From a virus: 29,310 nucleotides of DNA. The translations under genes were made by a program, and so were the position numbers. The stretch spans positions 18,207 to 47,516 of the IMG/VR virus record IMGVR_UViG_3300039106_000120. One strand, 5' to 3'. Below, in pieces: positions 8,125 through 17,739 of the stretch (the first letter of the stretch is position 1; each line of letters starts with the position of its first letter). The notes below the pieces were generated by a model. The model ran no database searches. It was given only the letters and a program-made list of their open reading frames with translations, and was not told the origin of the DNA.

Positions 8125-8688
8125 ATGTCCGTTGAATTAAAAACTATAAAACTATATGGACATTTAGGTAAAAAGTTTGGAAAAAGTTTCCAATTAGCAG
8201 TATCTTCCCCCGCAGAAGCAATAAAAGCTTTATCTATAAATATAAAAGGTTTCAGAGAATACTTAACTAAGCATAGCAATCCTGGTTATCATATATTTAC
8301 AGATAAAAGGGATTTAGCTGAAGATGAATTAAACTATAATGTATCCTCAGATATTATAAAAATAGTACCAGTAACTGTTGGTTCTGGTGGATTCTTTAAA
8401 GTTATTATTGGGGTAGTATTAATAGTAGTAGGTACTATATTCGAACAACCTTGGATGGTTAATATGGGGTATACAATGACTATATCCGGTGTTGCAGAAG
8501 TATTATTTGCACCACCGACGCCTAAATCTTATAATGCAGAGAAACCAGAAAATAGTCCCTCATACATATTTAATGGTCCAGTAAACACTATTTCTCAAGG
8601 AAATCCTGTATCATTATGTTATGGGAAAGTAAGAGTGGGTTCTCAAGTTATATCAGCAGGACTTACTTCTAGGGAGATACCAATATGA
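8125..8688 (+). CDS. I: Tail assembly protein I, copy 1 (ubiquitin-like fold)
   Basis: The 187-residue protein resembles lambda gpI. It has an N-terminal beta-grasp (ubiquitin-like) domain (about 1-90) starting with LKTIKLYGHLGKKFG and ending IIKIVPVTVGSGG. A hydrophobic, glycine-rich central segment (about 91-130) follows. The conserved C-terminus includes GNPVSLCYGKVRVGSQVIS (lambda GNALPVLYGEMRVGSRVVS). gpI is needed early in tail tip assembly. The RBS is strong (tagggggtataaATG). The stop TGA overlaps the next ATG (ATGA), coupling it to a second, diverged copy. The GSGG at the end of the fold is where a JAB protease would be expected to cut, if it does. Confidence 0.88.
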   Translation: MSVELKTIKLYGHLGKKFGKSFQLAVSSPAEAIKALSINIKGFREYLTKHSNPGYHIFTDKRDLAEDELNYNVSSDIIKIVPVTVGSGGFFKVIIGVVLIVVGTIFEQPWMVNMGYTMTISGVAEVLFAPPTPKSYNAEKPENSPSYIFNGPVNTISQGNPVSLCYGKVRVGSQVISAGLTSREIPI

Positions 8689-9242
8689 ATGAATTAAAAA
8701 CAATAAAATTATATGGTCATCTAGGTAAAAAATTTGGTAAAAGTTTCCAATTAGCAGTATCAACACCTGCAGAGGCTGTAAGAGCCCTATCAATTAATTT
8801 AAAGGGTTTTAAAAATTATTTAAAACAATATAACTTCCATGTATTTTTAGATAAAATGGATATTGGAAGTGAAGAACTTAGCTCTATAACTTCAGTAAAT
8901 ATTATAAAAATAGTACCAGTTACTTTAGGTTCAGGTGGTATATTTAAAATCGCTATAGGCGCAGTTATGATGTGGTATGGGTATGATAATGGTGGTATGA
9001 CTTCTGCATGGTTTTCAGCAGGGGCATCGATGGTATTAAGTGGTGTTGCAGAAATATTATTTACCCCACCTAGACCAAAAAGTACTTCAAATGAAAAACC
9101 AGAGAATACTCCTTCATATATATTTAATGGTCCAATAAATACAACAGGTTCTGGTAATCCAGTTTCACTATGTTATGGTAAAGTACGTGTAGGTTCACAA
9201 GTTATTTCAGCAGGACTTACTTCAAGAGAGATTCCAATATAA
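8685..9242 (+). CDS. Tail assembly protein I, copy 2 (tandem paralogue)
   Basis: The 185-residue paralogue follows the first I gene with a 4-base overlap. The N-terminal ubiquitin-like part again begins LKTIKLYGHLGKKFGKSFQ and ends IIKIVPVTLGSGG. The C-terminus (GNPVSLCYGKVRVG through TSREIPI) is identical at protein level, while many synonymous third positions differ, so this is an old duplication held by selection. The middle hydrophobic segment and residues 45-70 differ most. Lambda has a single gpI. The stop TAA overlaps the J start (TAATG). Whether both copies enter the tip or one is specialised cannot be told from sequence. Confidence 0.88.
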   Translation: MNELKTIKLYGHLGKKFGKSFQLAVSTPAEAVRALSINLKGFKNYLKQYNFHVFLDKMDIGSEELSSITSVNIIKIVPVTLGSGGIFKIAIGAVMMWYGYDNGGMTSAWFSAGASMVLSGVAEILFTPPRPKSTSNEKPENTPSYIFNGPINTTGSGNPVSLCYGKVRVGSQVISAGLTSREIPI

Positions 9243-12200
9243 TGGCACAAAAAGAAATTATAGGTAGTGGTGGATGTTTTCCACAGTATGCTAAAGTTCT
9301 AACAACTTCAGGGTATAAAAATATATCTGAAATAGTTGTAGGTGATGAAGTAATCTCCTATAATGATACAGGTAGATTAGCTACCTCTATAGTAGAAGAA
9401 ATATTCTTCCATAAAAATAATGAAGTATCAAAATATACCTATTGGGGCGGAGAGATTTATGCTACTGCTAACCACTGGGTTTTAAACCAACTTAACTCAT
9501 TCTCAGAAATAGGTAATTTATCTACCCATGACTGCTTAGTTGATGTTGATGGAACACTAAGACCAATGCTATCCTCACAAGAGGCCGGTATTGAAGATGT
9601 ATATAACCTATCAGTAACCCCAGACCATACATATATAGTAGATGGAATTCGTGTACATAATGGTGGTGGTGGTAAAGGCGGTGGTGCTTCTCGCCCAGCA
9701 GTAGAAGACCCCAATACATTGCGCTCAAAACAATTTGCTAGAGTACTAGACCTAATTTCCGAGGGTGAAATTGGGGGATTAGTCTCGGAAGATCAATCTA
9801 TATTTATTAATGAAGTACCTCTACAAAATGCAGATGGTACTTATAACTTTAAAGATAGTTATATAGAAACTCGTAATGGTACACAAGATCAACCAGTTAT
9901 TGCAGATTTAAACTCTGTAGAAAATACTATTAATGTATCTACTAAAGTAGACCGCCCTAAATTATTAGAATCTACTTATGAAGCAGCTTCGCAAGCAAGA
10001 ACAAGTATAACATTAACTTTAACTAATCATGGATATTTAAGTGGACAAAGTTTATATATATGTTCTAAAACTGGTACTATACCAGAAAATACTTATACAA
10101 TATCATCAGTAACATCAGATACATATACAATTACTGTACCTAGTGCAATATATGCTGCTGGAATAGTATATGCAAATGCCAGCCTAGTTAATAATATTAA
10201 AATAGGTTCCCATGCAGCCTCTACTTTAGGTTGTACTAAACTTATAACTAAAACCGGTCATGGATATTCAGTTGGTGAGTCTATATATATATGGACTAAA
10301 GAAGAGTTAGGCATTACGTATACTAAAGGTAAAAAAGGTCGTATATATGCTGTATCAGGAGATTTCTTCCCATTATCTGTTTATACAGTAGAATCAAAAA
10401 CAGATAATACATTTACAGTTTTACTAGATAGTCCATATGCATTAAAGGCCTCAAATGTATTTATGTCTAGAGCTACGGGCATAGTACGTTCAGTAACTAA
10501 TTTAGATGCCGATGAATGTTATGTTACTATGGAAGTACCTCAACTTACAAATCAAGATACAACTACTGGAGATTTACATGGTAGTAGCGTATCATTTGTA
10601 TTTAATGTAAAAGATAGTACACCCGGTGCATTATATAAAAGAGTAGGTTTAACTTATAATACTAGAAATAATGGTGTATTATCTGGTACAGCAGTTGAAA
10701 TTCGTACTACAGGAAACTATTCTAGTCAGTCTGGAAGCAGTTCTGTATTATATGCAGAACCTCCACCAGATAATAATACTTATATGATGTATGGAAATAC
10801 AAGTAATAAGTCTAAAACTAAACTAACTGGTTATCCAGTATATACAGAAGTAGAAGACGCAATAGCTACCTCTTTAGTAGTTGGTTGGAGAACTACTAGC
10901 AGTAAAGAACAAAATGCTTCAGTAGGTATATATAAACGTTTAGTTGGTAGTTCTACTTGGATATTACATGCTACAACTACATTTAAAGGTAAAAATGAAG
11001 TAAGAACAAATGCCGGTATGTATAATCAAAGTGTACAAGTTTCAGTTTATATGACTAAAACTATTTCAGTTAAACATACTTTAGGTATATATGAATATAA
11101 ATGTGAATTTATAGGTACAGCAGCAGGAATTACTGGATTTACTAATGGTTCTTATACAGTTACTTATGATACTCTAGGGGTAATAGAGGGTAAAACTCTA
11201 GCTAAGTACCAAAGAGGATATACTATACCATTAAATGGTGTAGGTCCTTGGCAAATACAAGTAATTAGAGTTGAAGAAGAGTCTACAAAGGCTAGTATAT
11301 CTAATGAACTTTGGTGGAGTACCTATACTGAAGTAATAAAAGCCAAATTAAATTACCCTAATAGTGCTATGATGTACTGTGCTATAGATGCCGAACAGTT
11401 CTCAAGTATACCTTCTAGATCATATGAAATATATGGAATTAAATGTAAAGTTCCTTCTAACTATAATCCTCTTACTAGAGCCTATACAGGCTTTTGGGAT
11501 GGTACCTTTGTAACATCTTGGACAGATAATCCTGCATGGGTTTTTTATGATCTAATTACTAATACAAGGTATGGTTTAGGTGATATAGTTACAGGTGCTT
11601 TAGTAGATAAATGGACACTATATTCAATTGCGCAATACTGTGATGGTTTAGTACCTACTGGATTAGGTTTATCTGGTGTGGTAAAGGGCTCTATATCTGG
11701 AACTACTTTAACTATAACTAATGCCGGTATTTTAAATAGTATAGGTGTAGGTACTATAGTTACTGGTTTCGGCATAGAAGAATGTAGTATTACGGCTTTA
11801 GGTACAGCTACTGGTAGTGTAGGTACATATACTATTAGTAAATCTCAAACAGTAGTAGCAGGTTCATCAATTAATATTATTATTGATGATGCAGAACCTA
11901 GATTTACTTGTAATTTATACTTACAAACTAGAGAAGATGCCTATAAAGTGGTATCTAATTTAGCATCTATATTTAGAGGTATGGTTTTTTGGTCTACTGG
12001 ACTAGTTACTGCATCTCAAGATGCACCTAAATCTGTAGATGCAGTATATACTGCTGCTAATGTTATAGATGGAACATTTACATATACTGGTACATCTGCT
12101 AAAACTCGTCATAATGTAGTATTAGTTTCTTGGAATAATCCTAAGAATGGTTATGCTATTGAGATTGAGTATGTGCAAGATGAAGCTTCAATATTACAAA

Positions 12201-15200
12201 ATGGTATTATACAAACAGAAATATCTGCTATGGGCTGTACCTCTCAAGGACAAGCACATAGATTAGGTAAATGGTTATTATATACAGAACAAAATGAAAC
12301 TGAAACTGTAAGTTTTAAAACAGGTTTAGATGGTTTACTATCACAACCAGGTGACATAATCCAAACTCAAGACCCTTTCAGATCTGGGATTAGACTTGGT
12401 GGAAGAGTTTCATCTGTAGTATATAATACAGGTACAAGTATATCTGTAACTATAGATAATCCAATAAAATTTGAAGCTGGAAAAACATATACCGCACTAT
12501 TTACAAAAGATGATGGTACTATTATTACTTTGCCACTATCTAATATATTAGATTATCAAGAACAATCAGTTTTAATAGCAAATACAGCACTATCTTTTAC
12601 TATACCAGTAGGTTCAGTATGGGTAGTATCTGTAAGTGATTTAGCCTTACAATCTTGGAGAGTAGTATCTATATCAGAACCTTCAAAAGGTATTATGGAA
12701 ATTACCGCTTTAAGCTACAATGCAGAAAAATTTAATAATATAGAATATAATCATAGATTACAATCAAAGAAAATAAGTAAAGTATCGTTAATCCCTGAAC
12801 CAGTAGAGAATATTACTGTTAGTGAACATATGTACCTAATAGCACCACAAGTATTAAGTAATATATTATCTATTTCATGGGAAAGTCCTGATAGTAGTAT
12901 AGATACATATCAAGTAACGTATAAAAACTTAACTACAAGTAGTAATGAAACAGTTGTATATACTAATTTACCTCATGTAGAAATATCACCAATTACTGAA
13001 GCAGAATATAGTATAGCAGTACAGGCTGTAAATTCTTTAGGTACTAAATCACAAAAAACTGAAGTAGTACATACTGTAGTTGGCAAAACTGTAAATCCAG
13101 CAGATATACTTAATTTTAATGCTAACCTAGCTAACGATGCGATAACATTAAGTTGGTCAGCAGTACCAGATTTAGATATTGATTATTATGAAATTAGATA
13201 CGGTACTTGGGGATTAGATTCTGATAATGCTGCAGTATATCGTGGAAAAGATACTCAAGTAACTTTTCCAAAAAATGCCTATGTATCAGGAAAAAATCAT
13301 TTATTTTATATAAAAGCTAAAGATACCTCTGGGAATTGGTCAGCTTCATATACTTTAGGTGGAACATTAATAGATAATACAACAGCAAAAATACTACTTA
13401 CAAAAACACCAGTACCTTCTATACTACCAGTATTAGTACCTAATTCAGTTTCAAATGTTACTAATACTATTGCATTACCTAATACAGCTACAAATGCACA
13501 ACTTTTATTAAATGGTAATATTCTAAAAATAACTTGGTCTGCAGCTCCTGTAAATAGTAATAATATTTCTATATACGGGTATAGAATATACGTACTAGTA
13601 AATGGAGTGGAATCGTTAGTAGCAGAAGTAACTACCACATCATATGAATACCTATGGTTAGATAAAGAACTATCAAAAACATTTAGAATAGAAACTATTG
13701 ATAATAGTGGTCAAGTAAGTATACCAGATTTATCAATTACTAAAACTTTTACATTACCAAATTCTGTTACAGGAATAATAAGCTCATTTTCATCAAATAA
13801 ATTAACATTAAAATGGACCGCCCCAGTAGCAGATTCTACAGATGCAGCAACTAAACTATATAGAATATATATAGATTCAGTGGCTATTGCCGAAGTAACT
13901 AGTACTACATATGAGTATACCTGGGCAGATAGAAATCTATCTAGAACATTTTCAATAGAAACAGTAGATATAATAAATAATGTATCTCCAAGAGCTTCAG
14001 TAGTTATACCAGTATTAGTACCGGAAGTTCCAACTGGATTAACAAATACTTTAACTGGTACAACATTAAGAGCTACCTGGAATCACTCAGTATTAGCAAG
14101 CAATAGTTTACCAATAGCTAAATACAATGTATATTTTGGTGATATTGGCAATCCTATTAAAATAGGTGAAACAGTAGCAAACTCCTACTCGTTAGAGTGG
14201 ACTTATGGAGCTGGATCAAAAGCTATATTTATTGAAGCGGTAGATATTAATGGCAATGTATCTAGTACTAGAGCTACAGCAACTACTACTATAGTTGCAC
14301 CAAATGCTCCTAGTAACTTACAAGCAGTTATGAAAGAAAGTAAACTATTATTTTCATGGAATCCTGCAACTACTGCAACCAATTCTTTACCTATCGAATA
14401 CTATGAATTACGTGAGGGTGGAACAAGTTGGGCAAATGCTACATTTGTAGCTAATATTCCTACTTCTATTAATATACTACAATATTTATATGGTATAATC
14501 AATGTAACAGAGTTATCAACTGTACCGGTAGGTACATTGAAGTATAATCAGGAAAAAGTTTTTAGAATAGCATCAAAAGATACTTTTGGTTTAGCTTCTA
14601 CTAGTCAAACAACTGTATCTGTAACTTTAACTAAGCCAAGTGCTATATCTAGTTTAAGTGTAAATATTGTAGGCCAATTTATTAATGCAGCCTGGACTTC
14701 TATTATTACAGGCACTTTACTAGATGTATTTACTTTACCTATTGATAGATATGAAATTCGTGCAACCCGAAGCGCCAACATAGATGAAACCGCATGGAAT
14801 AATGCTACATCTTTGGCTTCATTAAGTGGTTCAGCAATATCACTAAACCCTCCAATTAATCCTAGCGTAGATCCTTTAAATAATGCAGATGGAACATGGT
14901 ACTATTTAATAAGAGCATACGATTCGTTTAATACAGCAGGGGCTTTAGCAAATAAACAACTAACTATAACTAAACCGACTAAACCACTTAATTTCTTTAA
15001 TAAAGTTATTGATAATAATATACTATTAAACTGGGAAGATTCAGTACAACATAGTTTCCCTATAGCTACATTTATGTTAAAGAAATCTTTTAATCCATTA
15101 GCAGCATATACTGAAGCGGAAACTATTGGTACTAAGTCTGGTAATTTTACTACAGTATTTGAAGAAACCTCTGGAAACTTCTCTTACTTTTTAGTTGCCA

Positions 15201-16306
15201 TAGATACTGCAGGTAATATTAGTGATATGTCTCATACAAATGCTGTTGTAAATCAACCACCAGACTATGTACTAACTGGTGATATTTACCGAGATAACTT
15301 TAACGTAACTAGTTATGGCTCAAATACTATAACGTCTACTAGAACTAATATAGTTAAATCCGATGCTTTAGGTACTACAGGTATTAATAAGCTTATTGGT
15401 CCTATGAGCCCTACTCAGACTTTTGAGACTCATTTTACTGGTAATTCTTGGACAATTATACAAGATCAAGTAACTGCTGGATATCCTGTATATGCACAAC
15501 CATCAACAAATACTGGTACTTTAACAGAAATTATTGACTATGGCATTATTTTTAATACCAATCAATATGTATCAATAGCTACTGATATATCTAATATATC
15601 TGGTACAACTGGAACATATCAAGTTATATTAAGTACAAGTACTGATGGTATCAACTATACTTCAACTACTTCAGCTATAAATGCAGCAAATGTAACTAAT
15701 TTAGTTTTTGGCACATTCGCATTAAATTTTAGATATGTAAAAGTTCAGATAATTTTAAACTCTAATACTACTGGCATAGATTTACTCCGCGTTAATAGTT
15801 ATAGATTGAAATTAAGTCTTAAATATACTAATGATGGCGGAAGCGGTTCTGTTAGTACAGATGGTATCTACCAAGTAAATCTATTGGGTGGTGGTTCTGG
15901 ATATACATCAGAACCTACAGTAACAATAGGTGGAAACGGTTCAGGGGCCGCAGCTAGAGCAATTATATCTGACGGAGCAGTTACTGGTATTGAGGTAACT
16001 AACTCAGGTTCTGGATATACTTCAATATTACCAGCTAATATTAGTATTACTGGTGGTGGTGGTACAGGTGCTTCTGTAGCATCAATAGTTAAAACTTCCG
16101 CAACTTCTGGTACTATAGTTGCATTTAATTATAATTATTTAGATGTTAGTGGGATACAAATAACTTATGGTGGTACAACACCTGGAATAGCTATCTATGA
16201 TTTTGTAGATATTACATATCCTAAGTTCTTTAGAGTATTATTATTTAATAATTCTGGTACTCCTATAACTGGTAATTTTTCATGGTCTACAAAAGGAACA
16301 ATATAA
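9242..16306 (+). CDS. J: Tail tip / central fibre protein J with embedded Hint domain
   Basis: The 2354-residue protein is a gpJ-like tip protein about twice lambda J's length; it forms the base of the tail and the receptor-contacting central fibre. Domains in order: short Gly-rich start (1-11); Hint domain C12-N140; Gly-rich linker, then the J core beginning RSKQFARVLDLISEGEIGG (lambda STQLLSVIDAISEGPIEG). An inserted region at about 245-400 holds two small beta repeats beginning NHGYLSGQ and GHGYSVGE. Core motifs resume with VPSNYNPLTRAYTGFWDGTF, QYCDG, a second inserted beta domain (about 816-880) and EPRFTCNLYL. Serial fibronectin III-like domains run from about 1190 to 2020. A C-terminal part has GGGSGYTSEPTVTIGG-type repeats (about 2215-2275). 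The start ATG overlaps the upstream stop (TAATG). No frameshift is seen across 7 kb. Confidence 0.93.
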   Translation: MAQKEIIGSGGCFPQYAKVLTTSGYKNISEIVVGDEVISYNDTGRLATSIVEEIFFHKNNEVSKYTYWGGEIYATANHWVLNQLNSFSEIGNLSTHDCLVDVDGTLRPMLSSQEAGIEDVYNLSVTPDHTYIVDGIRVHNGGGGKGGGASRPAVEDPNTLRSKQFARVLDLISEGEIGGLVSEDQSIFINEVPLQNADGTYNFKDSYIETRNGTQDQPVIADLNSVENTINVSTKVDRPKLLESTYEAASQARTSITLTLTNHGYLSGQSLYICSKTGTIPENTYTISSVTSDTYTITVPSAIYAAGIVYANASLVNNIKIGSHAASTLGCTKLITKTGHGYSVGESIYIWTKEELGITYTKGKKGRIYAVSGDFFPLSVYTVESKTDNTFTVLLDSPYALKASNVFMSRATGIVRSVTNLDADECYVTMEVPQLTNQDTTTGDLHGSSVSFVFNVKDSTPGALYKRVGLTYNTRNNGVLSGTAVEIRTTGNYSSQSGSSSVLYAEPPPDNNTYMMYGNTSNKSKTKLTGYPVYTEVEDAIATSLVVGWRTTSSKEQNASVGIYKRLVGSSTWILHATTTFKGKNEVRTNAGMYNQSVQVSVYMTKTISVKHTLGIYEYKCEFIGTAAGITGFTNGSYTVTYDTLGVIEGKTLAKYQRGYTIPLNGVGPWQIQVIRVEEESTKASISNELWWSTYTEVIKAKLNYPNSAMMYCAIDAEQFSSIPSRSYEIYGIKCKVPSNYNPLTRAYTGFWDGTFVTSWTDNPAWVFYDLITNTRYGLGDIVTGALVDKWTLYSIAQYCDGLVPTGLGLSGVVKGSISGTTLTITNAGILNSIGVGTIVTGFGIEECSITALGTATGSVGTYTISKSQTVVAGSSINIIIDDAEPRFTCNLYLQTREDAYKVVSNLASIFRGMVFWSTGLVTASQDAPKSVDAVYTAANVIDGTFTYTGTSAKTRHNVVLVSWNNPKNGYAIEIEYVQDEASILQNGIIQTEISAMGCTSQGQAHRLGKWLLYTEQNETETVSFKTGLDGLLSQPGDIIQTQDPFRSGIRLGGRVSSVVYNTGTSISVTIDNPIKFEAGKTYTALFTKDDGTIITLPLSNILDYQEQSVLIANTALSFTIPVGSVWVVSVSDLALQSWRVVSISEPSKGIMEITALSYNAEKFNNIEYNHRLQSKKISKVSLIPEPVENITVSEHMYLIAPQVLSNILSISWESPDSSIDTYQVTYKNLTTSSNETVVYTNLPHVEISPITEAEYSIAVQAVNSLGTKSQKTEVVHTVVGKTVNPADILNFNANLANDAITLSWSAVPDLDIDYYEIRYGTWGLDSDNAAVYRGKDTQVTFPKNAYVSGKNHLFYIKAKDTSGNWSASYTLGGTLIDNTTAKILLTKTPVPSILPVLVPNSVSNVTNTIALPNTATNAQLLLNGNILKITWSAAPVNSNNISIYGYRIYVLVNGVESLVAEVTTTSYEYLWLDKELSKTFRIETIDNSGQVSIPDLSITKTFTLPNSVTGIISSFSSNKLTLKWTAPVADSTDAATKLYRIYIDSVAIAEVTSTTYEYTWADRNLSRTFSIETVDIINNVSPRASVVIPVLVPEVPTGLTNTLTGTTLRATWNHSVLASNSLPIAKYNVYFGDIGNPIKIGETVANSYSLEWTYGAGSKAIFIEAVDINGNVSSTRATATTTIVAPNAPSNLQAVMKESKLLFSWNPATTATNSLPIEYYELREGGTSWANATFVANIPTSINILQYLYGIINVTELSTVPVGTLKYNQEKVFRIASKDTFGLASTSQTTVSVTLTKPSAISSLSVNIVGQFINAAWTSIITGTLLDVFTLPIDRYEIRATRSANIDETAWNNATSLASLSGSAISLNPPINPSVDPLNNADGTWYYLIRAYDSFNTAGALANKQLTITKPTKPLNFFNKVIDNNILLNWEDSVQHSFPIATFMLKKSFNPLAAYTEAETIGTKSGNFTTVFEETSGNFSYFLVAIDTAGNISDMSHTNAVVNQPPDYVLTGDIYRDNFNVTSYGSNTITSTRTNIVKSDALGTTGINKLIGPMSPTQTFETHFTGNSWTIIQDQVTAGYPVYAQPSTNTGTLTEIIDYGIIFNTNQYVSIATDISNISGTTGTYQVILSTSTDGINYTSTTSAINAANVTNLVFGTFALNFRYVKVQIILNSNTTGIDLLRVNSYRLKLSLKYTNDGGSGSVSTDGIYQVNLLGGGSGYTSEPTVTIGGNGSGAAARAIISDGAVTGIEVTNSGSGYTSILPANISITGGGGTGASVASIVKTSATSGTIVAFNYNYLDVSGIQITYGGTTPGIAIYDFVDITYPKFFRVLLFNNSGTPITGNFSWSTKGTI
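9275..9661 (+). other. Hint (intein-like) autoprocessing domain inside J
   Basis: This encodes residues 12-140 of J. It starts with Cys12 after GSGG (CFPQYAKVLTTSGY, block A), followed by ISEIVVGDEVISY. It has a block B TxxH (T75, H78 in IYATANHWVLN) and ends with a block F pattern, VYNLSVTPDHTYIV, then IRVH139-N140. The length of 129 residues leaves no room for a homing endonuclease. The residue after Asn is Gly rather than the Cys, Ser or Thr needed for standard splicing, so N- or C-terminal cleavage is more likely. Without the insert, the flanks would join as a Gly-rich J N-terminus like lambda's. Confidence 0.85.
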
Positions 16307-16309
16307 AAT

Positions 16310-17737
16310 ATGTCGTCAGCTAATTGGAGTCTCCCGACCCTAACTAGTACCTATTCAAATTTTGTCTCAGAGATAGGGTCTAGATTAGATGATCTAGCCC
16401 TAGGTATGGATACTACGCCTACAAATCTTCCAACTGGAGCAATCCAGTGGAAGGGGGCTAGTAGTAAGTGGCAAAAGTGGAATGGTACAGCATGGGCAGA
16501 TCTTTCTACAAATTATGCAATAAATGTGGCAACTGCTACTGCCTGGACTACTGCAAGAACTATTGCAATGACAGGAGATGTTACTTACTCTACTAGTATT
16601 AATGGTAGTGCTAATGTAATAGCCGCTGCAACATTAGCAACTGTTAATGCAGCTGTAGGTACCTATGGTTCCACTACAGTAGTCCCAGTAATTACAGTAA
16701 ATGCTAAAGGTTTAATAACTAATGTAAGCTCAGCAAGTCTGGCAAGCATGGCTACTCAAGCCGCATCATCAGTAGCCATTACTGGGGGTACATTAAGTGG
16801 GATTACATCCCTTAATATACCTAGTGGTGCTGGATCAACCGCAGAAGGCTTAGTTCAATGGGATGTAAATACTGATAGATTGACCATTGGTACAGGTGCA
16901 TCAACTAAAACTTTTGTAGACCTAGACAGTGTTCAAAGTTTAACTGGAAAAAGTTTTGTAACTCAAGTTGCTGGTAATAGTAGTTTACTACCAGCAACAA
17001 CAGAGTTTGTAACCACTGCCAATAATTTAAAAGCTAATGTAGCTAGTCCTAGTTTTACTGGTACTCCTGTAGCTCCTACACCAGGTATTTTAGATAATAC
17101 TACTAAAATTGCTACTACTGCGTATGTTAATAGTAATGCATTAATGTTACAAGCAGATATAGGCTCCGGTATAAATTTAGATACTAAAATAGCTTCTGGT
17201 ATATTCCATCAACCATCAGATGCAAATGCTTCTATAATATTAAATTATCCAGTTGCAGCAGCAGGTAAGTTAGAAGTATATGCTAATGGTCTTATGGTTT
17301 ATCAATATTATCATCAATATAATACTACAAATATTTATACTAGAGCTAAATATAGTGCTGGGGCTTTTACAGCCTGGAGTAGGTTAGCTAAAACTACTGA
17401 TACTACATCAGCATCTACACTAGCAGCTAAAGCATCTACATTGGCTCAAAATGGTGCTGATGGTACTGCAATGACTTTTAATTGGACTGCACAAAGTGGG
17501 CAGCCAACTGGATTATGGGGTAGTAATGATGGTATAAGCCATTATGTATACAACCCATCAAATTTTAGTGTAAGTTTCGCTACTAATGCTACTAATGCTA
17601 CCAATGCTACGAACGCTACAACAGCGGGTACGGCGGGCTATATTACAAATGCATTATATAATGGATATGGAATTAGAACTGTTTCCACAAGTGCCCCTAC
17701 TGGCGGCGGCGCTGGCGATATCTGGTATCAATACTAA
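16310..17737 (+). CDS. Tail fibre protein with pyocin-knob-like domain
   Basis: The 475-residue fibre starts 3 bases after J. An N-terminal attachment region has SSANWSLPTLTSTYSNF and a WKGASSKWQKWNGTAWADL motif often found at fibre bases. A beta-rich shaft follows, with GDVTYSTSINGSANV, SPSFTGTPVAPTP and ATTAYVN motifs typical of phage fibre repeats. A knob-like segment (about 295-370) runs from SGIFHQPSDANASI to YTRAKYSAGAFTAWSRL, matching the pyocin-knob pattern. Near the C-terminus are four NAT repeats, and the chain ends GGGAGDIWYQY, a common fibre terminus. It probably trimerises and binds cell-surface glycans. The next adhesin gene starts 2 bases after the stop. Confidence 0.85.
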   Translation: MSSANWSLPTLTSTYSNFVSEIGSRLDDLALGMDTTPTNLPTGAIQWKGASSKWQKWNGTAWADLSTNYAINVATATAWTTARTIAMTGDVTYSTSINGSANVIAAATLATVNAAVGTYGSTTVVPVITVNAKGLITNVSSASLASMATQAASSVAITGGTLSGITSLNIPSGAGSTAEGLVQWDVNTDRLTIGTGASTKTFVDLDSVQSLTGKSFVTQVAGNSSLLPATTEFVTTANNLKANVASPSFTGTPVAPTPGILDNTTKIATTAYVNSNALMLQADIGSGINLDTKIASGIFHQPSDANASIILNYPVAAAGKLEVYANGLMVYQYYHQYNTTNIYTRAKYSAGAFTAWSRLAKTTDTTSASTLAAKASTLAQNGADGTAMTFNWTAQSGQPTGLWGSNDGISHYVYNPSNFSVSFATNATNATNATNATTAGTAGYITNALYNGYGIRTVSTSAPTGGGAGDIWYQY

Positions 17738-17739
17738 GT

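Noticed and set aside
9275-9661. Standard splicing intein in J
   Set aside because: The residue after His-Asn is Gly, not Cys, Ser or Thr, so canonical protein splicing is not expected; called a cleaving Hint domain instead.
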